Shown: positions 31,605-40,869 of the stretch, piece by piece | Layout of the letters: each line of letters begins with the position of its first letter | How positions within the stretch are numbered: the stretch's first letter is position 1 | Origin: an uncultured Chlorobiota bacterium | Lineage (GTDB): Bacteria > Bacteroidota > Ignavibacteria > UBA10030 > UBA6906 | NCBI GenBank assembly: GCA_900696645.1 | Contig: CAADGV010000044.1 | Span: 1 to 50,201 of the forward strand | Reading direction: 5' to 3' | DNA: 50,201 nucleotides | Position numbers and translations under genes: made by a program | Notes under the pieces: model-generated | What the model was told of the DNA's origin: nothing | What the model saw: only the letters and a program-made list of their open reading frames with translations | Database searches by the model: none

Positions 31605-32468
31605 ATGGGTTTGTATCCTCAACCGAATAAGTGGCAGTGCGGGCCGTTTGCATTGAAGCACGCGCTCATCATGCTCGGGAAGTTTGTAAACGAAAAGCGG
31701 GTTTCGGAAATCGCCGGAACCACATGGTGGTCTGGCACCGATGAAATTCAACTCGGGCGCGCAGCACGGGCGTACGACTGCAAGATGACTGTTGTGCGGG
31801 AGAATAATCCGTTGCATGCCAAGCGTGAGCTGCTTCTGACACTCAAGCGGGGCAGGCCCGCTCTGCTGTGCGTTGACAATTGGGGTCATTGGATTACTGT
31901 TGTCGGCGCTGAGAAGGGGCGCTTCATTTATCTTGACAGCAGCAAAGCTCCCGTGGTGTGCGTTGCTTCATGGAAACAACTGAAGAAACGCTGGGCGTAC
32001 AAGGAGCTTGATGAAGGTGATCCGAAGATAGTGGAAACCTTATACGATTTACATCCGGTTATGCCGAAATTCCGGGCACGGACAAAAGCGCGCTTCTCGC
32101 TGGAGCGCGCCCGCTACTTGCGCAGACCGGAGAACCATACGTTCGCCACGCATTGGGATGAATACTTCGACGACCTGACACAAATCTGCGCGCCGCGGAC
32201 GCCGCTCAGCCAGCAAGTATTTCCGATGGGAGAGCTGCTGCGCCGGCACGGCGAAATGATCAAAGATCAAGTGGCGTACTGGCACGGGGCCGTGAAGCGC
32301 GAGCAGGTTGCCAAAGTACTGAAGAATATGAAGTTTGTTGCCGACACGTATGATCTTGTCGTTAAGAAGTCGGAAGAGAAGCGCGCCATCGCCGCCATCT
32401 GCATCAACCTCTCGCTCTGGGCGGCAAGCAAATACGGCGTCGACGAGATGTACGGCAGCAACGAGTAG
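31605..32468 (+). CDS. C39-like cysteine peptidase-fold protein
   Basis: 287 residues. The N-terminal 120 match the papain-like C39 fold: Q11-C12-G-P (oxyanion glutamine and nucleophile), H95 in NWGHWITVVG and D111 in FIYLDSS. All catalytic positions are therefore intact. There is no signal peptide and no ABC transporter domain, so it is not a bacteriocin-processing exporter. The C-terminal 150 residues are helical and unassigned (ERARYLRRPENHTFATHWDEYFDD). Its target is unknown; it may trim an intracellular peptide. The ATG is the only possible start, since a stop codon lies three codons upstream. Stops of this and the next gene are adjacent (convergent). Confidence 0.72.
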   Translation: MGLYPQPNKWQCGPFALKHALIMLGKFVNEKRVSEIAGTTWWSGTDEIQLGRAARAYDCKMTVVRENNPLHAKRELLLTLKRGRPALLCVDNWGHWITVVGAEKGRFIYLDSSKAPVVCVASWKQLKKRWAYKELDEGDPKIVETLYDLHPVMPKFRARTKARFSLERARYLRRPENHTFATHWDEYFDDLTQICAPRTPLSQQVFPMGELLRRHGEMIKDQVAYWHGAVKREQVAKVLKNMKFVADTYDLVVKKSEEKRAIAAICINLSLWAASKYGVDEMYGSNE

Positions 32469-33293
32469 CTATTTCAATTCATCCAACCATTTCCGGGCTT
32501 CTGTGCGTCCGGCTTCCACGACATCCTTACCGGCGCGATACGCCAACTTCCAGTTCGATGACTTGCTTTCGTACGCAGGGTTCACGAACACCCTCTTTCC
32601 ATATTGTCCATCCTTCAACGCGGCGGAAAAATCAACCTCCTTCGTCTCATCCAGAAATTTCGTGAGCCAGTTTCGAATCATCGGTTTCGGTTCGGCCGGG
32701 TATTTCTGCTCCCATTCCGCAAGTCTGTCTTTGTATTCCTGCATAGAAAGATCGTACATCTGCTTCTGCATATCTTCCATTTGCTTGCTGAACATCGGGT
32801 TATCAGGATTGTCATATTCTTTCGCCTGCTGCTTGAGCATATCGACTGTCTGTTTGAAGACCGGACGCTGATCGGCGGGTAATGACTTCATGGTGGTTTC
32901 TGTTTCTTTGATGCTCTGCTGCATTTGCGCCTTTAACTCGGCGCGTTGCTGAGCCATCGGTTTCGGTTTCTCGGGCGGCTCGGGTTTCCGGTTTTCACGA
33001 TACTCACTGTATCGCTTCCGAAAATCGTCTGTTTTTATATAGGATTTTGCAAACGCGGCAATCTCACGAACGGCTGCTGCACGATCGCCGGTTGCTACCT
33101 GCCTCAACCTTGCAACATTCGGATAGTTGAGATAATTTCCGCTGAGACTGTAGTAGATACAATCCTTGCTTATTGTCGGTGATATTCCGACGCGTTCCAG
33201 CGATTGGATTGTAGTACTGAGAACCATTGCGGCCGCGCATACGACTATACCGGCGACAACGATGGCAAGGGTCATTGCTACCCGTGTCCTCAT
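32469..33293 (-). CDS. Membrane-anchored protein with coiled-coil, unknown function
   Basis: 274 residues. One N-terminal membrane helix (MTLAIVVAGIVVCAAAMV) is followed by an extracytoplasmic part. A proline/lysine/glutamate-rich stretch (RKPEPPEKPKPMAQQ) leads to a long charged helical region rich in Gln, Met and Lys (about 115-215), likely a coiled coil. The end is a short globular segment with VFVNPAYE. The ATG at 33293 is fixed by AAGGAG five bases upstream; the frame is open further but has no ribosome binding site. No family recognised. A divergent promoter pair lies between it and the DUF1684 gene. Confidence 0.65.
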   Translation of the reverse strand: MRTRVAMTLAIVVAGIVVCAAAMVLSTTIQSLERVGISPTISKDCIYYSLSGNYLNYPNVARLRQVATGDRAAAVREIAAFAKSYIKTDDFRKRYSEYRENRKPEPPEKPKPMAQQRAELKAQMQQSIKETETTMKSLPADQRPVFKQTVDMLKQQAKEYDNPDNPMFSKQMEDMQKQMYDLSMQEYKDRLAEWEQKYPAEPKPMIRNWLTKFLDETKEVDFSAALKDGQYGKRVFVNPAYESKSSNWKLAYRAGKDVVEAGRTEARKWLDELK

Positions 33294-33334
33294 ACTCACT
33301 CCTTTTTGTTGTGTATTGGGTTTAGGTTTGTGTG

Positions 33335-33363
33335 AATGTACACTTTGTTTATAGAGAACACAA
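33335..33363 (-). promoter_or_regulatory. Promoter candidate for the coiled-coil gene
   Basis: On the minus strand, TTGTGT (33363-33358), a 17-base spacer and TACATT (33340-33335), giving a leader of about 35 bases before the ATG at 33293. Confidence 0.4.
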
Positions 33364-33386
33364 CCGGGATGCTCGAATCGTGCACG

Positions 33387-33415
33387 TTGATTGTGAAGGG
33401 GGGCGTGCGTATCTT
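33387..33415 (+). promoter_or_regulatory. Promoter candidate for the DUF1684 lipoprotein gene
   Basis: TTGATT (33387-33392), a 17-base spacer and TATCTT (33410-33415). Transcription would start near 33422, which excludes the in-frame start codon at 33332. Confidence 0.5.
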
Positions 33416-33466
33416 GATTACGCATTGGATGAAATTGCTGTTATGAGATATAAGAAGGACATATTG

Positions 33467-34138
33467 ATGGCTATTGGAAAGTTCGTGTCTGCATTGACAT
33501 TGACCATTGTGCTAACCGCCTGCGGGCAAAAGGAGAGCCGGCAGTTACTCACGCAAGAGGATAGTCTTGCCATCGTTCAGGACAATCTCAATCACCGGCA
33601 GGAAGTTGACCTGTTTTTTCGCGACAGCCCCAACTCGCCGTTTCAAAAGGATACGACGATCGAGTATGCCGGAATCAATTGGTTTCCCGTCAATCCTCAT
33701 TTCAGAGGTCGATCTGTGTTGCACCGGTACGACAACCCGGAAACTGTTGTCGTGTTCGGCACAAAAGGGGAAGAGAGGAAGAACCTTCGCTACGGATATT
33801 TCGAGTTCGATGTCCCTGATGAAACAGGAAGTTCAACTACCATTCGCATCAATGCGTACAAGTTCACGCCGTACGATAAGAGGCGTTACGAATTGTTCAG
33901 AAACAATCTGAGTGTCTGGTTTACGGACAAAACAACAGGGAAAGAAACCTACGGCGTCGGGAGATATGTGGAAGTGGGAGAAGAACACCCCGATCCGAAT
34001 TTTGTGTACTCAATCGATTTGAACAAGGCTTACAATCCGTACTGCGCGTACAGCGACATGTTCTCCTGTGCAATACCAAGAAAGGAAGACCGGATTAACG
34101 TCGCTTTGCGTGTCGGCGAGATGAACTATCACCACTGA
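33467..34138 (+). CDS. DUF1684 family lipoprotein
   Basis: 223 residues. The signal peptide ends in LTAC (lipid-attached cysteine near residue 19). The mature domain carries the DUF1684 signature: TTGKETYGVGRYVEV, then DLNKAYNPYCAYSDMFSCAIP, with two conserved cysteines and the R-Y patch. The family is widespread but without known biochemistry. The ATG at 33467 has AAGGA eight bases upstream; 33443 is a less likely alternative. It is expressed from the promoter at 33387. Located in the envelope. Confidence 0.85.
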   Translation: MAIGKFVSALTLTIVLTACGQKESRQLLTQEDSLAIVQDNLNHRQEVDLFFRDSPNSPFQKDTTIEYAGINWFPVNPHFRGRSVLHRYDNPETVVVFGTKGEERKNLRYGYFEFDVPDETGSSTTIRINAYKFTPYDKRRYELFRNNLSVWFTDKTTGKETYGVGRYVEVGEEHPDPNFVYSIDLNKAYNPYCAYSDMFSCAIPRKEDRINVALRVGEMNYHH

Positions 34139-34163
34139 CCGGCAAACACTCTCCGGTTATTAT
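34135..34163 (+). promoter_or_regulatory. Promoter candidate for the phosphatase gene
   Basis: CTGACC (34135-34140), a 17-base spacer and TATTAT (34158-34163). The -10 box is good and the -35 box only partial. The leader before the ATG at 34184 would be about 14 bases, with no visible ribosome binding site. Confidence 0.35.
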
Positions 34164-34183
34164 CTGATCATTCCACTACAAAA

Positions 34184-35416
34184 ATGAACCAACACAGACT
34201 CCATCGAACAATTGAAAGTCTTACAGAGAAGAAATTCAGAACGGATGATCAACTGCTGAATCATGTTCTCGCAAGCATCATCCAGAACGATGAAATCCCG
34301 ATCCGCGGCGGACGAATCTGGAAGCTTGATGCATCAGCAGGAACGTACCGCCTGGTTCATCAGTACGGCGATGTGGAACCAATAAAAAAGAATTTCGGGC
34401 TTCGCATTGCCAACTATCCCATGTTTCTTCAGTTGGCGCGCAAGCAAACCATCGTTGCGAACGAAACAGACAAGTATCTTCGCCAGAGGGGCATCAAATT
34501 ATATTCCGCGACAGGCATCGGCGAAAAGGTGCCGTGGAAGGGACACAGTCTCTACCCGTATGTCATCGGCTTCAATGCCGAGTACATGAAACAGGACGAG
34601 GCCTATTCGCTGAATATTATCGGCAAGGTTCTGACGGCCGCTCTCAAGAACAAGAGAATCGAAGTCAAAGCCGCGGCACTCGAAAAAGACCTGGACAAAG
34701 CGAGGGAAATCCAGCGCAGCATTCTGCCCGAACACGAGATGCGCTTTCACAGTTATGAAATGTACGGCGTTTCGCTGCCCGAACGGATTGTCGGGGGAGA
34801 TTTCTTTGATTACTTGCAGGCCTCCGGCGATAAAGACCGGCTCGGTGTTGTTATCGGTGATGCGGCGAGCAAAGGACTTTCGGCCGCGGCGCAGGCTTTG
34901 TACGTCTCAGGGGCGCTGCGGATGGCGGTCGAGTATCAAACCAAGATGGACACGTTCATCGGCAGAATTAACCAGTTGGTGAACAGAACATTCACGACGG
35001 AACATTTTCTTTCGATGGTCTATCTTGAATTGATGGCAAACGACAAGGGGCTTATTTTTTACGTCAATGCAGGTCACAGCAATCCTATCTTGCTGCGCGA
35101 CAAAACCGACGAGATTGAATTGCTGCCGGCAACCGGCCAGATTCTGGGGCCGTTCCCGAATGAGAAGTACAAAACGGATTTCACGTTCATGAAGAAGGGC
35201 GACATTATTCTTCTCTATACAGACGGCATCACCGACGCGGCGAACGAGAAGAGCGAGATGTACGGCGAGCAACGGCTCATTCATGTTCTGAAGGAGAACC
35301 GGTTCAGAACACCGAAGGAAATCTGCCAATTGATTTTAGAAGACGTTCAAGTTCACAACAAGCTGGTGGATTATTCTGATGACAAAACGGTTGTTGTTGT
35401 GAAGCGGGTTAAGTAG
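34184..35416 (+). CDS. SpoIIE/RsbU-type PP2C serine phosphatase
   Basis: 410 residues. An N-terminal GAF-like region (about 20-165) precedes the coiled linker LDKAREIQRSILPE that is typical of RsbU proteins. The PP2C domain follows: GGDFFD (metal aspartates), VIGDAASKG, FYVNAGHSNP and LLYTDGITDA. These residues are needed for two-manganese catalysis, so it should dephosphorylate an anti-sigma-factor antagonist (STAS) protein and thereby control a stress sigma factor. No STAS or anti-sigma gene is adjacent. It ends in a strong terminator. Confidence 0.9.
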   Translation: MNQHRLHRTIESLTEKKFRTDDQLLNHVLASIIQNDEIPIRGGRIWKLDASAGTYRLVHQYGDVEPIKKNFGLRIANYPMFLQLARKQTIVANETDKYLRQRGIKLYSATGIGEKVPWKGHSLYPYVIGFNAEYMKQDEAYSLNIIGKVLTAALKNKRIEVKAAALEKDLDKAREIQRSILPEHEMRFHSYEMYGVSLPERIVGGDFFDYLQASGDKDRLGVVIGDAASKGLSAAAQALYVSGALRMAVEYQTKMDTFIGRINQLVNRTFTTEHFLSMVYLELMANDKGLIFYVNAGHSNPILLRDKTDEIELLPATGQILGPFPNEKYKTDFTFMKKGDIILLYTDGITDAANEKSEMYGEQRLIHVLKENRFRTPKEICQLILEDVQVHNKLVDYSDDKTVVVVKRVK

Positions 35417-35441
35417 CAGAAGATTTCCTCCGGAAACAGAC

Positions 35442-35470
35442 AAGCCGCGCTCAACATCAGCGCGGCTTTT
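35442..35470. terminator. Bidirectional intrinsic terminator
   Basis: AAGCCGCGCT (35442-35451) pairs perfectly with AGCGCGGCTT (35459-35468), followed by TT. It lies between convergent genes (35416 and 35491). Confidence 0.8.
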
Positions 35471-35490
35471 CACTTGTGTGTACGCTCCGC

Positions 35491-37452
35491 TTATTTCGCA
35501 ATGATCATCTTGCGCGTTTCCGCGAATCCCGGTGCCTGAATGCGATAAAAGTAGATGCCCGTCGGAAGTTCTTCCTTATTGAACGTCACCTCGTAGGTGC
35601 CTGCACTCTGCACGCCTTCAAAAATGCGTGCTACTTCCTGTCCGAGCAGATTGAACACGGCAAGCCGAACGTAGCCGCCTTTCGGGATCGTGTAAACGAT
35701 ATTCGTTGTCGGGTTGAACGGATTGGGGAAGTTCTGTTCAAGAACCGCTGCTTCTTCTTGCTCATCTTCGTGCTTGCCCGGTTCCTGAAGTACAACGGGG
35801 ATCGTTACAGAGAAGCGTCGCACGTCGTTGCTGAAAACAGCCTCTTCACCGTCTGTTGCCCGAACCCGCCAATAGTAGCTTCTCGATACACGCGGAAGCT
35901 GGTAGCTCAGAGAAATGTCCGTTCCTGCAACCACACTTCGTAATGCCGGGCTGTCGAACGTGGCGACCGTATCCAACTGTACGCTATAGCGAATCGTATC
36001 AAGGTCGGGGTCAAAAGAAGGCAGCCACGAGAACAACACGGTAGAACCTGTCCCGACGCCAAACACAATCGCTGTGTCCGTTGATGGCGATACCAGCCCG
36101 AAACGTGACGGCGGGTCGTTGACGTTTTGAACCCTGATTCCAAAATGTTGTTCAATGCTGCCCGCGCCGTTTTCGGCCCGTAGGACAACGGCGTGTGTTT
36201 GCTGCAACGCGTGCAGGTTGGCAGGAGTCCAATGAACGGCCCAGGTTGTGGAATCAACGATCATCCCGTCCGGTCCGGCAACAATCGAAAGGCGGGGTGG
36301 CGTTCCGCCGAATTGCGGCGCGTACGTGTATGGCATATCCTGCACTGCCTCAATCACGGGAGGGCTTGCGAAAGAGGGAGGAACAGGACGTAGGCGCAAC
36401 AAAAGTCCCGGCGATGCAGGTCCGCTTGTGGCGTAGATGTATCCGTCCGTTCCAATCTCAATATCTCTGAAACCTGAACCGCTCGCAAAGAACTCCGCAA
36501 TCGAATCTGAAACAAGTGAGTCGCCCGAGGCGGCAAGTTGTGCAGACCAGATTGTGCCCGGATTGTTTCCGGCAAACAGGAGATGGCCTCTCAGTCGTGG
36601 AAACGCCATCGCCCGATACACGGCAATGCCTGTGAAGGCAGGATTATCTGAAACGTAGTGCAGCGGACGGACATAATCGGAATTGTCGGTGTACAAACAA
36701 TTCCCCTCTTTGGGCCAGCCAAGATTAGCGCCTGCCGGAATGTAGTTCACTTCGTTGTTGCAGGTCTGGCCGGCATCCGTTCCGTACATCTTCCCCGTAA
36801 GCGGATCGAAAGTGAAGTCAACGGTATTGCGGTGGCCCAATGACCAGAACGATTTCTTCCCGAAAGGATTGTCGGGGGGGATGGTTCCGTTCGGATTGAG
36901 GCGGAGAATTTTACCGAGAATATTGACCGAGCTTGTATCCTGCGCGTTCAGCATTGTTCCGAAATCGCCGAACGAGCAGTAGAGTTTTCCGTCGGGGCCG
37001 AAATGCAGACTGCCGCCATTGTTGCTTGTCGTAATCTTCACGCGCTGCGCAAGCACAATCAGTCGCGGATCAACGCCGTAGCCGCTGGAATCGCGGAGAC
37101 GAACAACAACATTCGCCCTGTCGCCCTCACGCGTGTATTGAACATACACAAACGGCGAGTCGGGGTAGAGGGGATGAACGGCAATACCGAACATGCCCTG
37201 CTCGGCAACATTGGTCACGCCGAGTTTGGCAAACGGAACGGGCCGTACAACACCGTTTTCGAAAACCCTGATTTTTCCGGAGTTCTTTTCAGTGAAGAAA
37301 AAGCGTACGGATTCGCCCGGCGCAAATGCCATACTGACGGGAGTCGCAATAGCCGGACTCTGCGCGAGTGTATCCAGCGCGAATTCTTGAGCAAAAGAAA
37401 TGTGAAGAGGTACAAGGATGCCGCCCAGAATGGAGCATACCAACTTCTTCAT
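35491..37452 (-). CDS. T9SS-exported sugar (sorbosone/glucose) dehydrogenase-like protein
   Basis: 653 residues. The Sec signal (KLVCSILGGILVPLHISFAQ) leads into a six-bladed propeller of the soluble PQQ glucose/sorbosone dehydrogenase family (GMFGIAVHPLYPDSPFVYV, NNGGSLHFGPDGKLYCSFGD, SLGHRNTVDFTFDPLTGKMYGTDAG). Residues about 380-540 hold cadherin-like and fibronectin-like sandwiches. The last 80 are a type A C-terminal sorting domain (LEQNFPNPFNPTTNIVYTI to TRKMIIAK), which sends the protein through the type IX secretion system to the surface. The sugar substrate is unknown. Start at the second ATG (37452), with AGGA six bases upstream; ATG 37458 has no room for one. Confidence 0.9.
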   Translation of the reverse strand: MKKLVCSILGGILVPLHISFAQEFALDTLAQSPAIATPVSMAFAPGESVRFFFTEKNSGKIRVFENGVVRPVPFAKLGVTNVAEQGMFGIAVHPLYPDSPFVYVQYTREGDRANVVVRLRDSSGYGVDPRLIVLAQRVKITTSNNGGSLHFGPDGKLYCSFGDFGTMLNAQDTSSVNILGKILRLNPNGTIPPDNPFGKKSFWSLGHRNTVDFTFDPLTGKMYGTDAGQTCNNEVNYIPAGANLGWPKEGNCLYTDNSDYVRPLHYVSDNPAFTGIAVYRAMAFPRLRGHLLFAGNNPGTIWSAQLAASGDSLVSDSIAEFFASGSGFRDIEIGTDGYIYATSGPASPGLLLRLRPVPPSFASPPVIEAVQDMPYTYAPQFGGTPPRLSIVAGPDGMIVDSTTWAVHWTPANLHALQQTHAVVLRAENGAGSIEQHFGIRVQNVNDPPSRFGLVSPSTDTAIVFGVGTGSTVLFSWLPSFDPDLDTIRYSVQLDTVATFDSPALRSVVAGTDISLSYQLPRVSRSYYWRVRATDGEEAVFSNDVRRFSVTIPVVLQEPGKHEDEQEEAAVLEQNFPNPFNPTTNIVYTIPKGGYVRLAVFNLLGQEVARIFEGVQSAGTYEVTFNKEELPTGIYFYRIQAPGFAETRKMIIAK

Positions 37453-37718
37453 AGTCATCCTGTAGGTGTTAGCAATTATTCGATACTCTTGAAACCTCCG
37501 ATTGTCTTACGTACAAAATATTCCGCGCAATGTATCAACTGTGCCGGAACTCGAAATCTCCACAACAACACATCTTCCACGATTCACGATACAAACGGGC
37601 ACTCGCAAAGTCAATAAGGTACATCACAGAATTCTTGCTAATTGGAACCGACTTCCTTCACGTTCACCTTCGCTTTTCCGTAACCCATTCTCCAACAAAT
37701 ACTTAGAGGAGAGGGCTC

Positions 37719-38774
37719 TCACTTCTTATACAAATACGCGCAATCGAGCAACCTGGCTGAAGTTCCGTCGTGGAAGGCAAACTTCGGCCCATGCCAAATT
37801 GCGGCTCCTCCGAACTCTCCCTTTTTGTTTATTGCGTAGAAGTTGACATTGAAATCCGGTTTGCCGTCGTCGCGCTTCAGGCGGCGCATCGTGTTGTGTT
37901 CGGCAATACGCTTGCATACATCAAGGCACGCCTGCTCGGGCGACTTGCCCTGCCGCATGAACTCGACAACCATCACGCTGCTGCAGTTGATCAGATTCGC
38001 CTCCCCTCGTCCCGTTGAACCTGCGGATCCGACTTCGTTATCGCAATACAATCCCGCACCGATGATCGGCGAATCGCCGACGCGGCCGGGAATCTTGTAC
38101 GCGAGTCCGCTTGTTGTCGTGACGCAAGAGATGTTTCCTTTGAGGTCGATGGCTCCGCAATGAATCGTACCGGTATTGCGGAAGAATGGTTCGAACATCG
38201 CGCCGATGTCTTTATCATCGGGCGTATGCGGCGGAAGCCAGTCATCTTTTGTTGAGAGATTTTCTTTCCATTTCAGCCACTCCTGACGCGCCCGGTCGGT
38301 CAATAAATTCTCCTCGACAAATCCGTGTGCCCGTGCAAAGCGCAAGGCGCCCTCGCCGACGATAAGCACATGATCAGTTCGTTCCATGACAAGCCTGGCA
38401 ACTTTCGATGGATTCTTGATGTTGCGGATGGAGGCAACCGCGCCTGCGCGATGCGTCGGGCCGTGCATCACGGCGGCATCCAGCTCGACTACGCCTTCTT
38501 CATTCGGCAGGCCGCCGTACCCGACGCTCGTGTCGTTCGGATCGTCTTCCACGATGTTCACGCCCGCAATCACTGCGTCCAGAGCGTCGGAGCCGGAACG
38601 AATCAACTCTATTGCCTTTGTGACAGCGGGGATGCCGTTGCCGCTTGAAATGGCAACCGGTTTTACAGCAGACTGTGTTTGAGAGATGATGGATTCGGGA
38701 AGGGCGGAAACAGCAAGCGCCCCAACACCTGCTGCCGAAGCGCGTTTAAGAAATTCTCGTCGTGTTGTGGACAT
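37719..38774 (-). CDS. Glycosylasparaginase-type Ntn hydrolase with Tat signal
   Basis: 351 residues. A twin-arginine signal TRREFLKRAS (4-13) exports the folded enzyme. The mature part is an N-terminal-nucleophile hydrolase: precursor cleavage at a G-T bond places T203 (RNTGTIHCGAID) as nucleophile, and GSAGSTGRGEANLI forms the conserved binding loop. It matches N4-(beta-N-acetylglucosaminyl)-L-asparaginase and the related isoaspartyl/asparaginase group. It would cut the glycan-asparagine bond of glycoproteins or free aspartylglucosamine in the periplasm. A promoter candidate stands 30 bases upstream of the start. Confidence 0.92.
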   Translation of the reverse strand: MSTTRREFLKRASAAGVGALAVSALPESIISQTQSAVKPVAISSGNGIPAVTKAIELIRSGSDALDAVIAGVNIVEDDPNDTSVGYGGLPNEEGVVELDAAVMHGPTHRAGAVASIRNIKNPSKVARLVMERTDHVLIVGEGALRFARAHGFVEENLLTDRARQEWLKWKENLSTKDDWLPPHTPDDKDIGAMFEPFFRNTGTIHCGAIDLKGNISCVTTTSGLAYKIPGRVGDSPIIGAGLYCDNEVGSAGSTGRGEANLINCSSVMVVEFMRQGKSPEQACLDVCKRIAEHNTMRRLKRDDGKPDFNVNFYAINKKGEFGGAAIWHGPKFAFHDGTSARLLDCAYLYKK

Positions 38775-38804
38775 TGCTTCCTCACGGTGAATGATGATGT
38801 GAGA

Positions 38805-38833
38805 AAGTTAGAGATTAGCTACGTGAGAATCAA
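38805..38833 (-). promoter_or_regulatory. Promoter candidate for the asparaginase gene
   Basis: On the minus strand, TTGATT (38833-38828), a 17-base spacer and TAACTT (38810-38805). The -35 box overlaps the end of the upstream repeat gene. Transcription would start near 38798. Confidence 0.4.
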
Positions 38834-40713
38834 TCGTAAAGTCCCATCGAACCCGGCGTCTTGGGCGGAACAGGGGGAACCGGTGGAGAAGGAGTCGTTC
38901 CGTCATCCAAATACAACGTGATTCCCCAATAGTCGGGATCTTCCGGCGGGTCCTGATTCCAGCTTCGATAGGCGTGGGAATCGTCCGTCATGTAATGCAG
39001 TGTGTATTCTCCTTTGTCAAGCATGATGGTGGTGTTCACCATCCTGTTCTTTCGTGCGCCGCCAGCGTGAAACGTCATGGAGTAGGTCATTTCCCAGACA
39101 ACAGAGCCTGTTCTGTTGTCGGTTATCCATCCGTAGTCGGCCATGCCGCGGTTCACTCCCTCGCCAATGGCGTACACGCGAACTCGCGTCGTTTTGTCGA
39201 GCTTGAACTTCTCTTTCTTCTCGACACTGTTTCCTGCACGGATTATCTGCGCAATCACATTCTTGTCCCGTTGATCAACATACTTTCCGACAATCCCCGG
39301 ATCAAACTTCTCTCCTACACCATACAGTGTAACGCCGTAGCGTTCCTTGTCGAACGGGGGGTCCGCGTTCCATTCATTATATGCATGCGAGTCGTCGGTG
39401 ATATACTGGACGATGTAGCTGCCTTTGGGAAGCGTGATGATTTCGTCCACGAAGCGGTTCTTTGACGCGCCGCCTGCATGATGCGTGTTATCCGAGTTCA
39501 TCGTCCAGACACGCGAACGATTCCTCGCATCGAGAATAACGGCGTAGTCGGCCATGACTCGGCGCGTGTTGCTTTGCTCGCCAATCGCATACACGCGAAC
39601 CTGAGCATCATCCTTCAGTACAAATCCTTCACTTCGGCTCTCATTATCCCGCACTTTTGTAATGCTGAGAATGACGTGGCGTTCTTCCTTTGAGGAAGTC
39701 ATCTTGAAATATGCCTTGTCCTTCTCGTCGTATGCCATCACGGTAATGCCGTAGTTGAGCGGATCAAGCGGCGGGGCGCAGTTCCAGTCCACTGCCGAGT
39801 GGCTGTTATCTGTCACGTAGTAGAGTGTGTACTCGCCCTTGGGCAACGACACCTCACCGTCGAACAACGCATTCTTTGAAGCACCACCGGCGGAGGTGGA
39901 GTTGCGCCATTTCATTTCCCACACACGGCTCCGGGTATTCTGGTTCACAATCCAGCCGTAATCCACAAGATCGGCCGAGTTCCGGTATCCTTCTCCCAAG
40001 GCATAGATGCGCATCTTCATTGCCTCAACAATGGAGAAACTTTGCTTGACGAAGTCGCCCTCACCGAGTCCCGTTTTCTTGAGAAGAACATTTGAGAATT
40101 CCTTCGGCGGCGAGAATTGCTTCACGGACGACGCCTTCGATTCATCGGCGAACATCTCCATGCCCCAGTTGGCGGATCGCTTGTTCCAATCCACACGGAT
40201 ATCATCGCCGAACCACCCGTCAAACCAATCCTGAAACCAGCCTTTCAGTTTATTGGCGGGTTGCCGTTCTCCCATATTGAACAGCCCGGACTCTCTGTGA
40301 TCGACGTTGATGGAAATATTCTTAAAGGTGGAAATATATGTGAACGTGGCAGCCGAGAAGTAGACTTCATAGCTTCCGCGTTGAAGCGTCACGTCGGCGT
40401 CGAATGTCCGGTCGTCGCGTGAACGTGACGTATTGTCGTTCGTCATCTCCCATACAACTTTGCGCGTATCGGCATCGATTATCCAGCCGTACGCAAACAT
40501 GTCGTGCCGTGTATCCTTGCTTGAGCCGACGTTATCGCACTGGCTGCCGCCTGCGCCTCGCGCGCTGATGCGAAAGGTCATCGTCTGCGGAACAATAATG
40601 CCCGCCGATTTCAGCTCCGACGTACTCATGTCGCGCAACGAAACGACCGCCCGCTCGCCCGCCCACGCTGTTGCCGCTATGAGTATGGCTAAGATATAGG
40701 ATGACCTGATCAT
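38830..40713 (-). CDS. Secreted protein with four internal repeats of an unnamed domain
   Basis: 627 residues. After a signal peptide (SSYILAILIAATAWAG) four related units of about 90 residues follow: residues 44-124 (divergent), 234-324, 374-463 and 514-599. Each reads as a strand VRVYAIGEG, then MADYGWI, RSRVWEM, HAGGASKNR, PKGEYTLYYVTDDSHAYNEW and DPPxDPxxYGITLY. This is probably a beta sandwich like a carbohydrate- or pilus-binding module; I do not recognise a named family. A W/D-rich insert (WFQDWFDGWFGDD) sits between units 1 and 2, and a proline tail ends the protein. The ATG at 40713 starts the signal peptide; the frame extends back to 40770 without one. No sorting domain is seen. Confidence 0.75.
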   Translation of the reverse strand: MIRSSYILAILIAATAWAGERAVVSLRDMSTSELKSAGIIVPQTMTFRISARGAGGSQCDNVGSSKDTRHDMFAYGWIIDADTRKVVWEMTNDNTSRSRDDRTFDADVTLQRGSYEVYFSAATFTYISTFKNISINVDHRESGLFNMGERQPANKLKGWFQDWFDGWFGDDIRVDWNKRSANWGMEMFADESKASSVKQFSPPKEFSNVLLKKTGLGEGDFVKQSFSIVEAMKMRIYALGEGYRNSADLVDYGWIVNQNTRSRVWEMKWRNSTSAGGASKNALFDGEVSLPKGEYTLYYVTDNSHSAVDWNCAPPLDPLNYGITVMAYDEKDKAYFKMTSSKEERHVILSITKVRDNESRSEGFVLKDDAQVRVYAIGEQSNTRRVMADYAVILDARNRSRVWTMNSDNTHHAGGASKNRFVDEIITLPKGSYIVQYITDDSHAYNEWNADPPFDKERYGVTLYGVGEKFDPGIVGKYVDQRDKNVIAQIIRAGNSVEKKEKFKLDKTTRVRVYAIGEGVNRGMADYGWITDNRTGSVVWEMTYSMTFHAGGARKNRMVNTTIMLDKGEYTLHYMTDDSHAYRSWNQDPPEDPDYWGITLYLDDGTTPSPPVPPVPPKTPGSMGLYD

Positions 40714-40869
40714 CACCTGGTGCCCCTGATGTACATTGGGATAGTTGTTTTCTCGTAGATGATACGCCAAATCGTCTTACATGTTACGGAATGTGGGATT
40801 TTTGAGGCTATTTTCATTTATTGTTAAACCAAAGCGTTGAGGATTCCCCGTAACTCATTGGCAGAAAGA

